Positions 15,353 to 27,615 of a stretch of DNA of 64,000 nucleotides are shown one piece after another (position 1 is the first letter of the stretch; the number at the start of each line of letters is the position of its first letter). Below the pieces are notes generated by a model, which was not told the origin of the DNA, made no database searches, and saw only the letters and a list, made by a program, of their open reading frames with translations. Made by a program: the position numbers and the translations under genes. The DNA is from Artocarpus heterophyllus (lineage: Eukaryota; Streptophyta; Magnoliopsida; Rosales; Moraceae): contig JAJQZP010000253.1 of assembly GCA_025403435.1 (NCBI GenBank), positions 124,001 to 188,000 of the forward strand, read 5' to 3'.

Positions 15353-16053
15353 TAAGTTTATAAATTTAATGGGGTACAATCATAACTTTTAAAAATTTAT
15401 AAGGCATCAACATAAGAAATAAAAATCCTAGTCGGGGATTCTGGTGGAGATGGCCTGCTCATGGGTGATTTTGGAGGTCGAATTCAAATAATGTTCTTAA
15501 GCTTTCCTCATTGAAGAAGCTCGCCGATTCAGAATTCTCTAACCTAAAAAAATGAGGATAAGGAATCATTGCCATTTTTGCCTTTAAAAAATAGATACAT
15601 GATTATATCGGAATCTCAAAATCTAAGGAAAAATGCCAAAACAAAATTAGAAAAAGAATAGATTTTGGAGCTATTGATGAAGCTCATACATGATAAAAGA
15701 TGAAATTTCTTCTCTCATTCTTTTTATTACAGTTTGTGATTTGTGGTAGAATCAATTTATTGATTAAAGGCCTTTTTTTTACTCAGATATCTGGGTTTTG
15801 CCTCTTTTTACGGTTGGTTATTTTATTTTTTAGATTTTTTAATAATTTTTTAATTTCTATTAATTTTTAAATATATCAATTATTTATTTAAAAGGGTAAT
15901 TTAGTAGTTTTGATTAAAAGATGATATCCAATAATTTTGTCATCCAAAATTAGACAGAAAGAATCAAATTACATATTTTTCAAACGGTTAGACCAAGATA
16001 AATAAAAAAAAAAATTGGGGACTAAATTACAAAAAAGGTTGAAGATCAACTAA

Positions 16054-16562
16054 GGGTTCGTTAGGCAAATAGATTCGAATTAGTGATTTGATTTGAGTTG
16101 TGTGATTTAAATTATGATTTAAATTTAGTGATTTTTGTTATCCGAATTAACGTTTGGATGTATATTTAAGTTTTAATTTGAATGTAGAATAAAATTAGAA
16201 TTTATGTTTAAAAATGTAGTGAAAAAAGTTTTTAATTTACTAACAAATCTAATAAAATCTTAGTATCTTAATTTATTCTTCTCTTCACTAGGAATACAAT
16301 GAAAAAAGAATCATCTTAATCAGATATCAAATGAAGAAGTTATGATTTTTTCTCAAATATAAAAAAGAAAATTTCAGCTTTTACTTTACAAAGATATTCA
16401 AGTATTAAGAGTTTAAGGATGGATAAAACTATAAAAACTTATATTCAAATGATTTATTTAATTTAAATTTTAAAAAAATAAATACATATATATAAAATAT
16501 TTGATACTCAAATCTAAATTTAAATTTAAAAAATTTTAAAAATTCTCCGAACAAACAACACC
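16054..16562. mobile_element. Tourist-like MITE, 509 bp
   Basis: Starts GGGTTCGTTAGGC and ends GAACAAACAACACC, which pair imperfectly, with TAA on both sides (16051-16053 and 16563-16565). The interior is AT-rich and non-coding. The inverted ends are more diverged than in the 15186 copy, so the call rests partly on the target duplication. Confidence 0.65.
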
Positions 16563-16565
16563 TAA

Positions 16566-17920
16566 ATTATTCACCATTTTTCAAACTGCGTACTCGCACT
16601 TGGCTAAAGTAGGTGGGTAGGAAGAAGAAGTTTTTGTTCCCCTTCTCGCGAATGAGAAAAAGCCACGTCATCTATCTTGTTTTGATTTCTTTTGTCCTCT
16701 CTGTAGGACCCACTCGAAAAGCCATAAATTTGGAGGGGCTTTCGTGCTGCCAGCATCAATTTTTCCCTTTGCTTGCCAAAATAATAAAGAAATCGTTTGC
16801 GCGGGCACCAATGGTCACTCTCGTTCTCATTGGCGAATTGTTTAAAATAAATATATATATGTATATATATTTATATGTATTTGAATAAAAGTTATTTATT
16901 TATTCCAAATAAAAATATCTTTTTAATAGAGAGTGACAATATTCATTCTTGTGGCCATTTTTTTGAGGAAAAACTGAAATACTATCAAACAATACACAGT
17001 AAATTATTTTGCACACATAACGACTAAAAAAGATAAGGTACAATCTAACCAAAACAACTCGACTGGCTCAAGTAAGGCATGATGAGCTACAATATAGGCT
17101 ACCTTGTTTCTTTTTCAAGGAGTGTAACGTGACAAGAACCACACCGGGCTTTAGACATGATATCGACAATATCTTCAATGACTTTTGCTTTAACCGAATG
17201 GCTGTTAAGATTGGAGACAGCATGATCTGCATTAGACTCGTTCGCTTCCACAACCCAATTCTGAAAATTCCTGTAATTTTTCTTATGCAAACGGAAGAAC
17301 ATGCCTATCAGTGAGCATTTTTTTAACAATCAAACAAATAGAAAACATGACTAGATCTAATAGTTTTAAAATATGAATCACTGATAAATGTCTTATGTAT
17401 TTTTCAAGAATAATATCACCTTTGTTTCTTATACGCAAATATCTATAGTTTCTCGCACACATGTTGTCAATTAGATGGAAACAATATTTTTTGAGTCCGT
17501 TTGGATAATAAGTTCAAATTGTAACAGTTGGATCTTTTTTGTTTGAACTGTAAAATTTTAAAAAAAGTTTTGCAATCTAAGTTCGCATTCGATATGTAGT
17601 TACTGTGTAAATTTGAATAGGATATGAATTTTTGTTAGAATTTATGTAGAAAATGTGATTTTTTTAAGTATAGATGAAAAAAGGGAAAAAAAAAACTATA
17701 GCAAACATGTTTAAGTTGTGTTAAATTGAGATGGGTGATTTCTTCTTAAAAAAAAATAGTGATCGTGGCCTAGTTTGAACCAACCAATCACTTTAAAAAA
17801 ATATATACTATATGAAAAAGATTGTAAAAAAATAACAAAATTAAAGTGACAGAGAAATCTTTGCTTAGTTTAGCACATGTGACTGACATTCATCACAATA
17901 ATTGGTTGCTATATTAAATT
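16566..17920. other. Intergenic, no supported gene
   Basis: AT-rich apart from 16600-16830. An ACGT-core motif (CCACGTCATC) is near 16662. A minus-strand open frame at 17099-17329 has fairly protein-like composition, including ARCGSCH, but matches no family I recognise, and the plus strand is also partly open here. A GAGTCCGTTTGGA at 17493 resembles a Tourist-like end without a visible partner. Confidence 0.4.
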
Positions 17921-18163
17921 ATAGGGTAAATTACTTTTTAGCACTTTTTTTTTTATTGAACTGATCTTAATATTTCATTTTAATTGTTAAGAGACCATTT
18001 TAACAGTCAAACTGTTGAGTTTGACAATTAAAAATTTTTAGATATCATTTTCAATTAAACTTACTAAATTACTCTTCAAAATAATGGATACATTAAAAAT
18101 AATAAAAATTAAAATAAAAATAATTAAAAATCTAATAAAAGTTGTGGGTTTCTCTTGCTTTTC

Positions 18164-18211
18164 TTTTCTTCTGCTTCTTCTTCTTCTTCTTCTTCTTCTT
18201 TTTTTTTTTTT
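18164..18211. repeat. TTC microsatellite followed by a T tract
   Basis: About eight CTT/TTC units run into a 14-nt poly-T. Open frames across it on either strand are low-complexity artefacts. Confidence 0.9.
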
Positions 18212-19127
18212 TGAATTCGTGCCTCTTGCTCTTCAGTTACTACATTTTCTATTTTCAAAAAACAAAAGCAAGTTACTAATATTTCTTCAAATAATGCTTC
18301 TATTAGCACCCTCTGTTCCATTTTTCACCCACTATTTTTTTAACCACCTTTTATTCTACTTTTTCCTCCTAAAATACTAAAAAAGTCTCTTAATTGGTTT
18401 TCTTTTATTCACTTATCCACTAAATAAACTTATAATTTTTTTCAAACATTTTTCTTTTTTGGTCTATATAAGCTGATAGTTTTTCTTTAATATAATTTTT
18501 TCCCTTTTTATTAAACCAAACTTTAGATTCCAAGGAACAATATTTGGAAGTGAATTATAAGGGTTTATTAATAAATCAAACAAATTGTATTTTCTTTACT
18601 TAAAAACGAGAAAAGAAACAAATTTTTTTCTTTTTTTATATCATGTTCCATGTATCAAATCAAACAGTGGTCTTGTTTACTAGAGTATGTAATTTGCAGT
18701 TATCTATGTATGTAATGATATATATAGCTACAATTAGTATATATAAAACAATTACAAAACTAAGAATTTTGAAAAAGAAATAAACTACATATATTTTTAT
18801 GGGAGACTCTTTCATGTTATTGTCTATTTTTTTCTTTTGAAAAAAATAATACACTAATTTTTTAGAAGAAAATATATATATGTGTATATATTTTAGGGTT
18901 GTGCATGTAACGAATATTTATCTAAAACACTTTTACCTTTAAGAGTAATTTCATTAATTGACAATATAATAATAAATACATCTTATTAAATAAGGGTGTG
19001 TGAAAAGTAAATTGAGAGGTATAAATAGATGCATCATTTCTCGAATAACCTAACAAACATAAATTATTAAAGATCTAAAATCAAGGAATAGTTCAAAAGC
19101 CTTCGTTCTAATAACCAAACCCTAGAA

Positions 19128-19281
19128 GGGTGTTTGGTAAAAATGATCTAAACTATTTTCTCAATTACAAACAGTATAAAACTATCACATGCTATAATAA
19201 CAATAAAAAATCGTTATAATATAAAGCTTTAATAATAAAAGCAATTCTAACCAATAGTTCTAACTATCTTATCAAAACACC
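19128..19281. mobile_element. MITE of the GGGTGTTTGG family
   Basis: Left end AAGGGTGTTTGGTAA (from 19126) pairs with the right end TTATCAAAACACCTT. Length is about 155 bp and the interior is AT-rich. A clean target duplication is not visible. Confidence 0.6.
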
Positions 19282-19326
19282 TTATAAAATCTTTTTCCTT
19301 TCGACTCAAACCCCCAACAAAATTGG

Positions 19327-19612
19327 GGGATTTTGAAAAGTAACTTTAAGAAAAAATGAATTTGGGCAAATGACCTTTTTTTTGGGCAGTTTTTTGACGC
19401 AAAAAAACATGCTTTTTGGGCATGAAAACTGCTCCATTTTTTTTCACTCTGATGAGGTTCATCTTCTCGTTACAGTTATTTGTTTTTTTTTTGAAAAAAA
19501 CTGAGACAGTTTACCTGCCTAGAAAAATGTGTTTTTTTTGCAAAGAAAAAAAAAGAGGTCATTTCCTCAATTATGAATTTTTTTTTGCCCCTTTGTCAAA
19601 TTCTTCCAACAA
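19327..19612 (+). mobile_element. Foldback MITE, copy 1
   Basis: The two halves are inverted copies of each other: GGCAAATGACC plus a T run and AAACTGCTCC on the left match, in complement, GACAGTTT, an A run and GAGGTCATTTCC on the right. It could fold into one long hairpin. A related copy in opposite orientation lies at 22072-22365. Open frames across it are T-run artefacts. Confidence 0.6.
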
Positions 19613-20120
19613 AATTAAACGAAAAAAAAAAATTGTCTAGAAATGTAGAGGGTTCATAAAAAAGATCAAAGACTTGATTTACCTTGATCATTGCGAACAA
19701 TGAATAGGATGGTCCTGGTCTCGTCTCCGATAAGGCATTCAAAAATGATAGTGGGTTGTGAAGGCCAATTCATGAGAATCACGACGATCGGACGATTCCT
19801 TTGTTTTCGGCCTAGACCGGCTTCCCTCCTTCCCTCCCTCCTCGGCGTCCTTCCTTCCTCGGTGACGGCAGATTTGGAGAAGTCGCCCTCCATTGATAAA
19901 GCGTCGGGTTGGGTTGAGGTTTGTCTTTTTTTTCTTCTCTATGAAGAAGTTGACCTCCAATGGAGGACAGAGGCTGAACACGAGTGTTTTTTTTGGGTAT
20001 TGCGTTTTCTATTTTGGGGTTGTACTATCATGAAATAAAATAATTGTATGAACAAATAATTGATAGGAAAATAAAGCATTGTTTGCAGAACAAATTAAAA
20101 CATGTTTGCAGGACATGATA

Positions 20121-20283
20121 GGGTGTTTGGAAGGGTAGTGAGAATCACTTTTACTGTAGCATGTGAACGTTTTATACTGTAGCATCTTTTCTTATTGTTA
20201 CTGTAGCATGTGAAAGTTTTATACTGTTCATAACTGAGTTTGTGGTAGGAACTGAGTGGTAGGAATCACTGCTAAACACCCTC
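20121..20283. mobile_element. MITE of the GGGTGTTTGG family
   Basis: Starts GGGTGTTTGGAAGGGTAGTGA and ends TCACTGCTAAACACCC, an imperfect terminal inverted repeat. Inside, ACTGTAGCATGTGAA(C/A)GTTTTATACTGT occurs twice. No clean flanking duplication is seen. Confidence 0.65.
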
Positions 20284-20760
20284 TATGAAAAAATACAGGT
20301 TGCTCTTTTATGTTTAGAAAGTTGTACTGCAGTTTATGATGTTCTTTATTTTTTTTTTATGTTATTGTTTTGCTGTTTTATTTTTTATTTTTTACATTAA
20401 TTTTAATTTTTTTAAAAAAATATGTTTTAATTTTTAATTTCTTAAAAGAATATTAAATATTATACTAAAATGTCCTTATTAAAGAGTTCATGTACACTTT
20501 ATGTGATTTTCTTTTTAACGGATGACCATCAAAATAGTCTCTCAACAATAAAATGAAAGGTCAGAGTTAATGCAATAAAAAAAAAGATTAAAGATCAAAT
20601 ATTTACTTTCGTGAAATGTTAGAGACTAATAAAGCAATTTATTTTAAATTATATACTATTATTTTGTGTTTATATCTTCACGTATCATGTGCATAATTCC
20701 GAAAGCTTGCATGTAAATCTTAGGGTTTTATCCTTTGTTGTGTTTGTGGGAGTCTACAAT

Positions 20761-21218
20761 TGTTGGCCTTAGGTGCCTTCATAAAAGAAAAAAAGAGAAG
20801 AAAACAAAGAAAGTTGAAAAAGAAAGTCATATTTGGTGCCAAAAAGTGTTGACAAATTGAAGCATTAAAATAAAGTAAAAATTATTGGCTGGCAACACGT
20901 AAAATGACAGGAAAGAATGGAGGCTTAGATGCCTATAAATACTGTCTCTTCCTTCAATTCTAATTCATTCCATTTCTCATCAATTTTCTAATTCTAAATG
21001 TTTTCTTTGAGTGATAATTGTGAGGTGTTTCTCCTATTTCCTAGAGAGAGAGGTTTTCATTGTTATCTTCTAATGATTGAGAGAGAAAGATTATTTTCCC
21101 CATATTTGAATAGTGGGATCTTTCTATACTTGTCTCGTGGACATAGACAAATTTGGGTGAACTACGTTAAATATTCATGTTTATTTTATCTTCATTTTTG
21201 GTCTTTACCGTTCCAACA
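20761..21218 (+). mobile_element. Isolated copia-type LTR (458 bp)
   Basis: Starts TGTTGGCC and ends CGTTCCAACA. It contains a TATA box (CCTATAAATACTG, 20933-20945), a CT-rich leader, and the CGTGGACATAGACAAATTTGG...ACTACGTTAAA segment common near the ends of plant copia LTRs. Right after the end is GTG, as if a primer-binding site had begun, but what follows does not read as one. Flanks ACAAT and GTGTT do not match. It is best seen as a truncated element or decayed solo LTR. Confidence 0.65.
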
Positions 21219-22071
21219 GTGTTTATTCGCACTTAAGTAGTTTGTATCTAAAATATAATTTACTTACAAATATCTTCCCTAACCCTTGAGCCACCGAATC
21301 CTTTAGGTGTTATTGTCGAGCTTGTAATAAGATCATTGCTCATCACAATGCATAATAGTTTACTTGCAATCTATCAAATTGTCTGACCACCGTCCTTAAT
21401 TTGTTTAATTCTATAGCTCCCATAGTCCTAACTTTCTGCATTCACATGTTATTATGATATTATTTTATTTACATGTATTGATTATCCTGTAGTTTACTGG
21501 TCTTCTTGGAATGAAAAAATAGGCTTTTTTTTACAGTTTTTTTTTTTTATGAGAAGAATCGTTCTTCCATGTTAGATATGAAAGTAAGAAAAGTAATATA
21601 ACATTTATATAACATGTTACACGTTGAAAAGGTATAATACTAAAATATTTAATTATCCAAAATTATTATTACGTCTATACAATATTAATTTTACATTGAA
21701 TAAGTACCATATTACAATTATTACTTCCATATATTAATATAACCCCGAAATTAGTAAAATTCATTTGGTAATAAAAGGTTAACATATTGTCCTACGTTTT
21801 TTGTTCCTATTACAATTTGTGGGGATTGCTATAAGGCATCCATAGTGTTCCTAAGCTTTTTTCGGGTCATAAATTAGACATTGAGAACCTCTAGAACAAG
21901 TGGATAATGGTATGATTAGAAGCTAAAGCATTTAATTTATAAAATGCACGTCTTAGTTGGCAAACAAATATTAGTAAACAGCCCAACAGAAAGGGTAAAA
22001 AATAAAAAAAATAAAAAACGACTAAAATATATTTTGGCAAGTTGTCTTCTTGTTCTTCTTTTCTTGATGGC
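21219..22071. other. Intergenic, nothing recognised
   Basis: AT-rich sequence after the copia LTR. No gag-like coding sequence, tRNA or other repeat was recognised. Confidence 0.4.
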
Positions 22072-22365
22072 GTATTTGGCCGGGATATTTTGACAAAAGA
22101 GCCAAAAAAAATTTAAAATTGGACAAATGGTCTTTTTTTTTTTGGCACTAAAAAACACACTTTTTTGTGTAGTAAATCTGTTCCAGTTTTTTACAGAAAA
22201 AAGACTTGTAGTAAGGAAATGAATCTCAATAAAGTGAAAAGAAAAAAAACTGAAGCAGTTTTTATGCTCAAAAAGTTTGTTTTTTAATGCCAAAAAATTG
22301 CCTAAAAAAAAAGATTATTTTGCCAATAAGGCTTTTTCTTAAAGCCAGTTTTCAAAGTCTCCCCG
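22072..22365 (-). mobile_element. Foldback MITE, copy 2 (opposite orientation to 19327 copy)
   Basis: The left half carries GGACAAATGGTC, a T run and CTGTTCCAG. The right half carries the complement, CTGAAGCAG, an A run and AGATTATTTTGCC. The right outer segment, read on the minus strand, matches the left outer segment of the 19327 copy (TTTGAAAA...CTTTAAGAAAAA). This shows the same family in inverse orientation. Limits are approximate. Confidence 0.6.
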
Positions 22366-24050
22366 TATGGCCATGCTAAACGGGCTTTGTCCCCGTGGAT
22401 GTTTCCCTAGAATTATTATAATTGCGATGCATTTTCCAAAGGGGAAACTTTGGAATATGAGGTGGCTAATATTTAAAATCGTTTGATTATATTGTAAAGT
22501 TAGTTGAATATAACCTTCTAATATCTGTTTCTAGCCCTTTTGTTTTGTGTTTTTTTTTTTTTTTTTTTCTATAAAGTAAGTTGGTCCTTTTCTCCACATG
22601 TTCGTATAAGTCAATTCTTAAAAGGGTTCATGCACCTAGCCCACACAAGTTTATGGAAACCACGAATTCAGAAAGAAAATTAAATTTTCTTTTTTTAAAA
22701 AAATTATTTTTGCGTTCACCTTTTAAGCATACTTTTTCCCTCCCTTGAGAAACACATTTTTGGTTCTTCTTTACCTCTCCATCCAATGTTTTTTAGAATT
22801 AGGATATCAATACTGCCATATAAACAATGATTCAAAATATCCCTAAAAAGTGATTAAAGATTGAAAATGTGCAATTTGAAGACCCTTTAACTTTTTCTAA
22901 ATTATACAGCTGAAATTTTGAATCCTTTCCATTAGCACTACACTCCTTTACAGGATAGTTACATAATTACACATTTTTAAATTAATTGTTTCTTAATTTA
23001 TTTTTCTTTTATAAACTATAAAAGTATCTTTAATTTTATTTCCTTTTCATCACTCCCAACCTTGTGATAAAAAAACGTAACAAAAAACAAAAATTAACCA
23101 GATGGCATTTATTTTTAAATTTTTTTCATTGAGAGAAGATTTCAAAAAAAATATTTTAATTAAAAAACATAAAACTCAATATATATATGTACATGTATTT
23201 GAAATTTGATGTTTTATTTTAAAGATTGTAAATTTACAGAGTATTTTTTTTATAAACTATTTAGGGGTAGATATATAGTTTGATCTAATTTTTTTATTCA
23301 TGGAGTAAACAAATGGATGAAATTAAGTAAAAATTTCAAATAGAAAAAGATAGCTTATAGTTTTAAAAATAAGATGACAAATTTATAAATAATTAAAACT
23401 ATAAAGTATAACTACGTAATAAACCTTGTATATATATACATAAATATTTTACCCGTCATTCGTTATGTTGCATTTGAGAGTCATTACACGACTTTATAAA
23501 GCATGCGCAATCAAAGTCTGCGTTTTATGGTTCAAATTTAGGGGAAAAAACTAGGAAGAAAAAAACAAAAGAGAAAGGAAACAAACGAATAGCTCTATTA
23601 TTATTGACGAGGATTTTAACTTTAATTTTTAACTAACGATCGCGTCTTTGTAGGGAACTTGTCAGATTCAAATTTTCTATTTAAGATGAAAGAACAAATT
23701 TAGCACGTAACCTATGCGTAATATGAACTTCAAAAGGCATTTTTTTTTTCAAGGATAAACAATAAACTATACAATTTATATTGAAATTGACAAAAGAAAA
23801 CAACAACAATTTTCTTAATTGACAGCGACTTTTTTTTTTCCCGCAAAACATGTCATGGGTAGGCGGTGGTTATCTTATGATGCGTGTTGTAAGATATTTC
23901 TTTTATTTTTTTTAATAATAAGATATTTTGATGGTTGCTTCAGAAAGAAGTTATGAATCTCGCTGGCTAATCTCTAAAATCAGTCGTTGGCAAATAATAC
24001 AAACTGTATTATATTAAACCACATGGATCCTATTGACATTGTCGCCAAAT
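22366..24050. other. Intergenic, no gene seen
   Basis: Very AT-rich with many homopolymer runs. No open frame with protein-like composition and no repeat with clear ends was found. Confidence 0.45.
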
Positions 24051-24167
24051 GGGTGTTTAATACAACTCATATTGTCAACAATAACAGAATATAAAGCTTG
24101 TAATAATTTTCGTTTAAAATTTTCAGTTTGAACTAAACCGTTCGAGCATCCTCTAGTTCAAACACCC
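24051..24167. mobile_element. Short MITE of the GGGTGTTTGG family
   Basis: Starts GGGTGTTTAATACAACTC and ends GTTCAAACACCC. The outer bases pair well. No clear target duplication. About 117 bp. Confidence 0.5.
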
Positions 24168-24419
24168 TATAAATTATTAACATTTAAGTCAAGGAAAAAA
24201 AATATTACACCATTATCTCCTTTGAGATATTTTTGGAAACCAGAGATATGGCACAAGGCAATTTGGTAAGGTTATCAGACTGAATTTCCTGTCTGTTTCC
24301 TGCAGCCCATCTATATGAATTGACTCATAAATTTTTTATAAGGCCATCCCATCAAATAGGAGAAGGATATCTTTCTTTATCTCTTAATAATAATTTTGAA
24401 AACCAATATAATCTATTTC

Positions 24420-25000
24420 TTATATATTATGTACACATCTAAAAAAAAGGCGACCAAAGATTCTAAAGATGCAAATTGATTCTACAATAATAAATTCCAA
24501 GAGAACAACGACTTTACCAATTTCAAGACGAATCTGATCAAGTGGGGGGGCAGTATGGAGGTCCCCCCATGTGGAAGTGGACCCACAACAGCCGTCATCA
24601 AAGTGGCAAAATGGGCCCACAGGCCCGTAGACTAAGACCTTCCCAAGTCCAATAAGAACACTGCACGCAGCCTCAAACCCCACTCTTTCTCAGCGATTGG
24701 AGTGTTCCAAGCTCAATGATTTCACTGCCCATCTCACTGTGACTGATCAACTTTGTTAGGCTCAGACGTAAAAGTCACATGGAGGGCTTTTTGAGTTCCC
24801 GATCTTCACGAATCACATATTTTATATACAACTTGTACATATGCGCAGAAGTTTGAAGAAACTCTTGTGAATTGTGTGATTCCAGTGTTGGGCTAATGAA
24901 TGAACGGGTTGGGCCTACCACCCCATGTCTCCACTTCTAACTTTTATGACGTTTGACGACAAACGACAAACGACAAACGCTGCTTATGGGAGAAAACGAT
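24420..25000. other. GC-richer intergenic segment with TCP-like sites, no gene assigned
   Basis: It differs from its AT-rich surroundings. It contains GTGGACCCAC (about 24575) and TGGGCCCAC (about 24612), which resemble class I/II TCP-binding GGNCCCAC sites. A minus-strand open frame at 24420-24683 crosses it but has no recognisable domain. It may be a regulatory or unrecognised transcribed region. Three GACAAAC units are near 24957-24980. Confidence 0.3.
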
Positions 25001-27058
25001 ATATATATATAATCTTATTGAAAGTTTAACCATAGGATTCGTCTCCTTTTGTTATTCGTATAACTGATATTTTAACTACTAGATTAATTTTTTAACTGTT
25101 TGATTTATAATTGAAAATAGTTTTGTGTTATATAAATATATATATATACTCATGAACCTAATCATTAAAATATCAGTCTGCTAATGGGAAGAAAAAAAAC
25201 AGTTCCTATCAAAGAAGTTCTATAACCTTATATTAACGAGGGACGAAAGACTAGTAATTTGAAATCACAATTTCTTTGACAACATGAAGTGCTTTTCTCT
25301 AGTTCTACCATGGGTAGCAAGTAATTTTCAGCTTTTTACCATCAAGACTTTTTACCTTCCTCTTTTTTATCGTTTATTCATCACTATATTAGGTGATTGG
25401 TGGGTACTCGGTAACTTATTTACCTAGACATGGGTGTTGACAACACACATGAAATACAAGTGGGTGAGAAGTTCCTTTCTTGGAAAGGGGGTAAAGAAGA
25501 ACACACGGAATGAGAAAACAATAAAATGAGCATGGTATCAAAATTCAGATAAACTTTCGAAATTTATATGATTCACAAAAATGTGGGCTGCCTTCATTTT
25601 CTCTTTATTTGTTTTGTAGGTAGAGGAATTCAAATTTGAATTTTGTTTCCCCTCAATTTATTATAATAATTTTTGAAAGACATTGGGGGTCACACAAGTA
25701 TTACAAGCAACAACAAATGACAAAGACTTCCCAACTTGTGGGCCAAGTTTTTTTTTTTTTTTTTTAGACACGACAGTTTTTTATACTTCATTCTTTAATT
25801 CATTTATGGAGATTTTATGTTACTGATTGAAATACAACTCACTCACTTGTCACGTCTATAATTACAAAATCAGTATAGAAAAATTGAAGAACTATCCACA
25901 AAACTAATCTCATATAAAAGCTTAATCTATGAAGCTATTCAAAATGCATGAAGATACATACATTATCTACAAAACTAACTGGGATAAATAGTCACAAACT
26001 TTTCACATCTCCAACTAGGGCTGTACTTATTAACTTTACAGAAGTGATGTATAATGACAAAAAAATAGCTAATTAAAGACCATACCGAAGGACTAGTGTC
26101 ATCCCGTTCCCATCGACATCATCTATAAAAGAAATCTTATGGTCTATCAATGCAACTAAAAGATTTTACTTAATTTTAAGCCAAGGATCAGCGGCGTAAA
26201 AGTATGCCTTTTTTAACAACGTTCTTAACTATTTATAGCCAGTATTCACTCAATGAGAGCCATGGACGGAGCCAATGTATTAACGGGCGGCTTGAGCCCG
26301 CCTCAATTTTTTTGTTCTCTATAAATGTATAAACCAACGTGTATAATATATTAAAAAGGCACGAAAACCCTCTAAAAAAATTGAATATATTATATGTCGA
26401 TTGTTTTCTCAATATTAACCCCTCATGAAAATTTATGACTCTATCACTGATGAGAGCTTTTGTTCCTAACGATGAGTGAGTTCGTAGCTCGTGATTGTGG
26501 TTAAGGCTACTTAAAAAAGTAAGAACTTGCAATCTTCGTAGAAAAAATAAGGAGAAAAAAGCAAGGGCAGAAATCTAATCCTAATAGTTCTTAAGCATGG
26601 ACATAAATCTCAATCCAAGTTACTAATGAAACACATTCTTTTTTTTCTATATTTTTCTCAATCCTTTTAATTATATGTGCTTTGACGAATATTTTTTCTT
26701 CTCTCTCTTTTTTTTAATAACTATCTGAATGCCAAAGTAATGATATGTTTAAAAAATAATCCTAAACGGAATAAAAAAATTATTAAAAAAAAGAAAAGAA
26801 ATGCCGTGTCATCGTCTACTCCAGAACATTAGCTTTTCGTATATGCAATAAGTAGAAGAGATTGCACTCCGCACGCCTCTCAAATTGACCAAGTACGATA
26901 AGGATGGCTGCGGTTCATATTTCTTCTTTATCGAGTTTAGTTTTTATCTTTCTTTTTTCGGTGCTGAATATGCATCTTTCTATCGCTCTCAGACATGTTT
27001 CTCAATCCAAGATTCTAAAAATACTACCATTATATCTTTCCCTTTTATTTCTCTGTTT

Positions 27059-27094
<36 letters not shown>

Positions 27095-27481
27095 GGTTTT
27101 GTCTAGTTGAGTCATAACATAATAAGCTTTCGCTAATAACTACTTATTTTACCATCTTTTTAAAGAGAGACGACTTATGGAAACTTTCAATGCTTTCACT
27201 TTTATCTCTACCAGTGATGTATTTGCCGTCACGCAGCTAAATAAACAAAATAAATCAACTTTATATTTTCCTAAGTGTTTTTTTTTTTTTTTTTTTAATG
27301 TGTAATGTTCTCCTAGAATCTCATATACTTCGCAGTTGTATCGTTCTCTCAATGTGTTCCCTTGGACTGTTGGACTTAAAATAGCTCCAAATGATTGATC
27401 CAATATTGGATTCCATCCATTTTTCAGCTGAAAAAGTAATGCAAACAGGAAGTGGTGGAATTGAGTTACAATAAAGAATAA
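25001..27481. other. Intergenic, mostly featureless
   Basis: AT-rich. A fragment near 26265-26460 (GGACGGAGCC, GGGCGGCTTGAGCCCGCC) resembles a dispersed plant repeat, but its ends could not be found. A (TA)n tract is at 27063-27092. Open frames at 26885-27110 run into that tract and are not believed. Confidence 0.4.
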
Positions 27482-27615
27482 GAGAGTGTTTAGGAAATAG
27501 GTTTGAAATAAAAAAATGAGTTTAAATACTATAGCATATGAGAGTTTATATTGTATTTATATCTGGTGAGAATTTTGCTCTATAAACTGTTCAAAATGGT
27601 GTGCCAAATACACTC
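27482..27615. mobile_element. Tourist-like MITE, 134 bp
   Basis: GAGAGTGTTTAGG at the left pairs imperfectly with GCCAAATACACTC at the right. TAA flanks both sides (27479-27481 and 27616-27618). Same family as the 15186 element. Confidence 0.7.

Noticed and set aside
16740..16760. GCTGCCAGCATCA resembling part of miR167
   Set aside because: Only about the first 11-13 bases match, and no complementary arm exists nearby to form a precursor.
17099..17329. Minus-strand frame with ARCGSCH
   Set aside because: Composition is fairly protein-like, but no family, splice context or promoter was recognised. Noted only as an uncertain region.
19666..20038. Overlapping frames on both strands in a GC-richer patch
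   Set aside because: Basic, low-complexity products with no domain; lies between two MITEs and shows no splice or start evidence.
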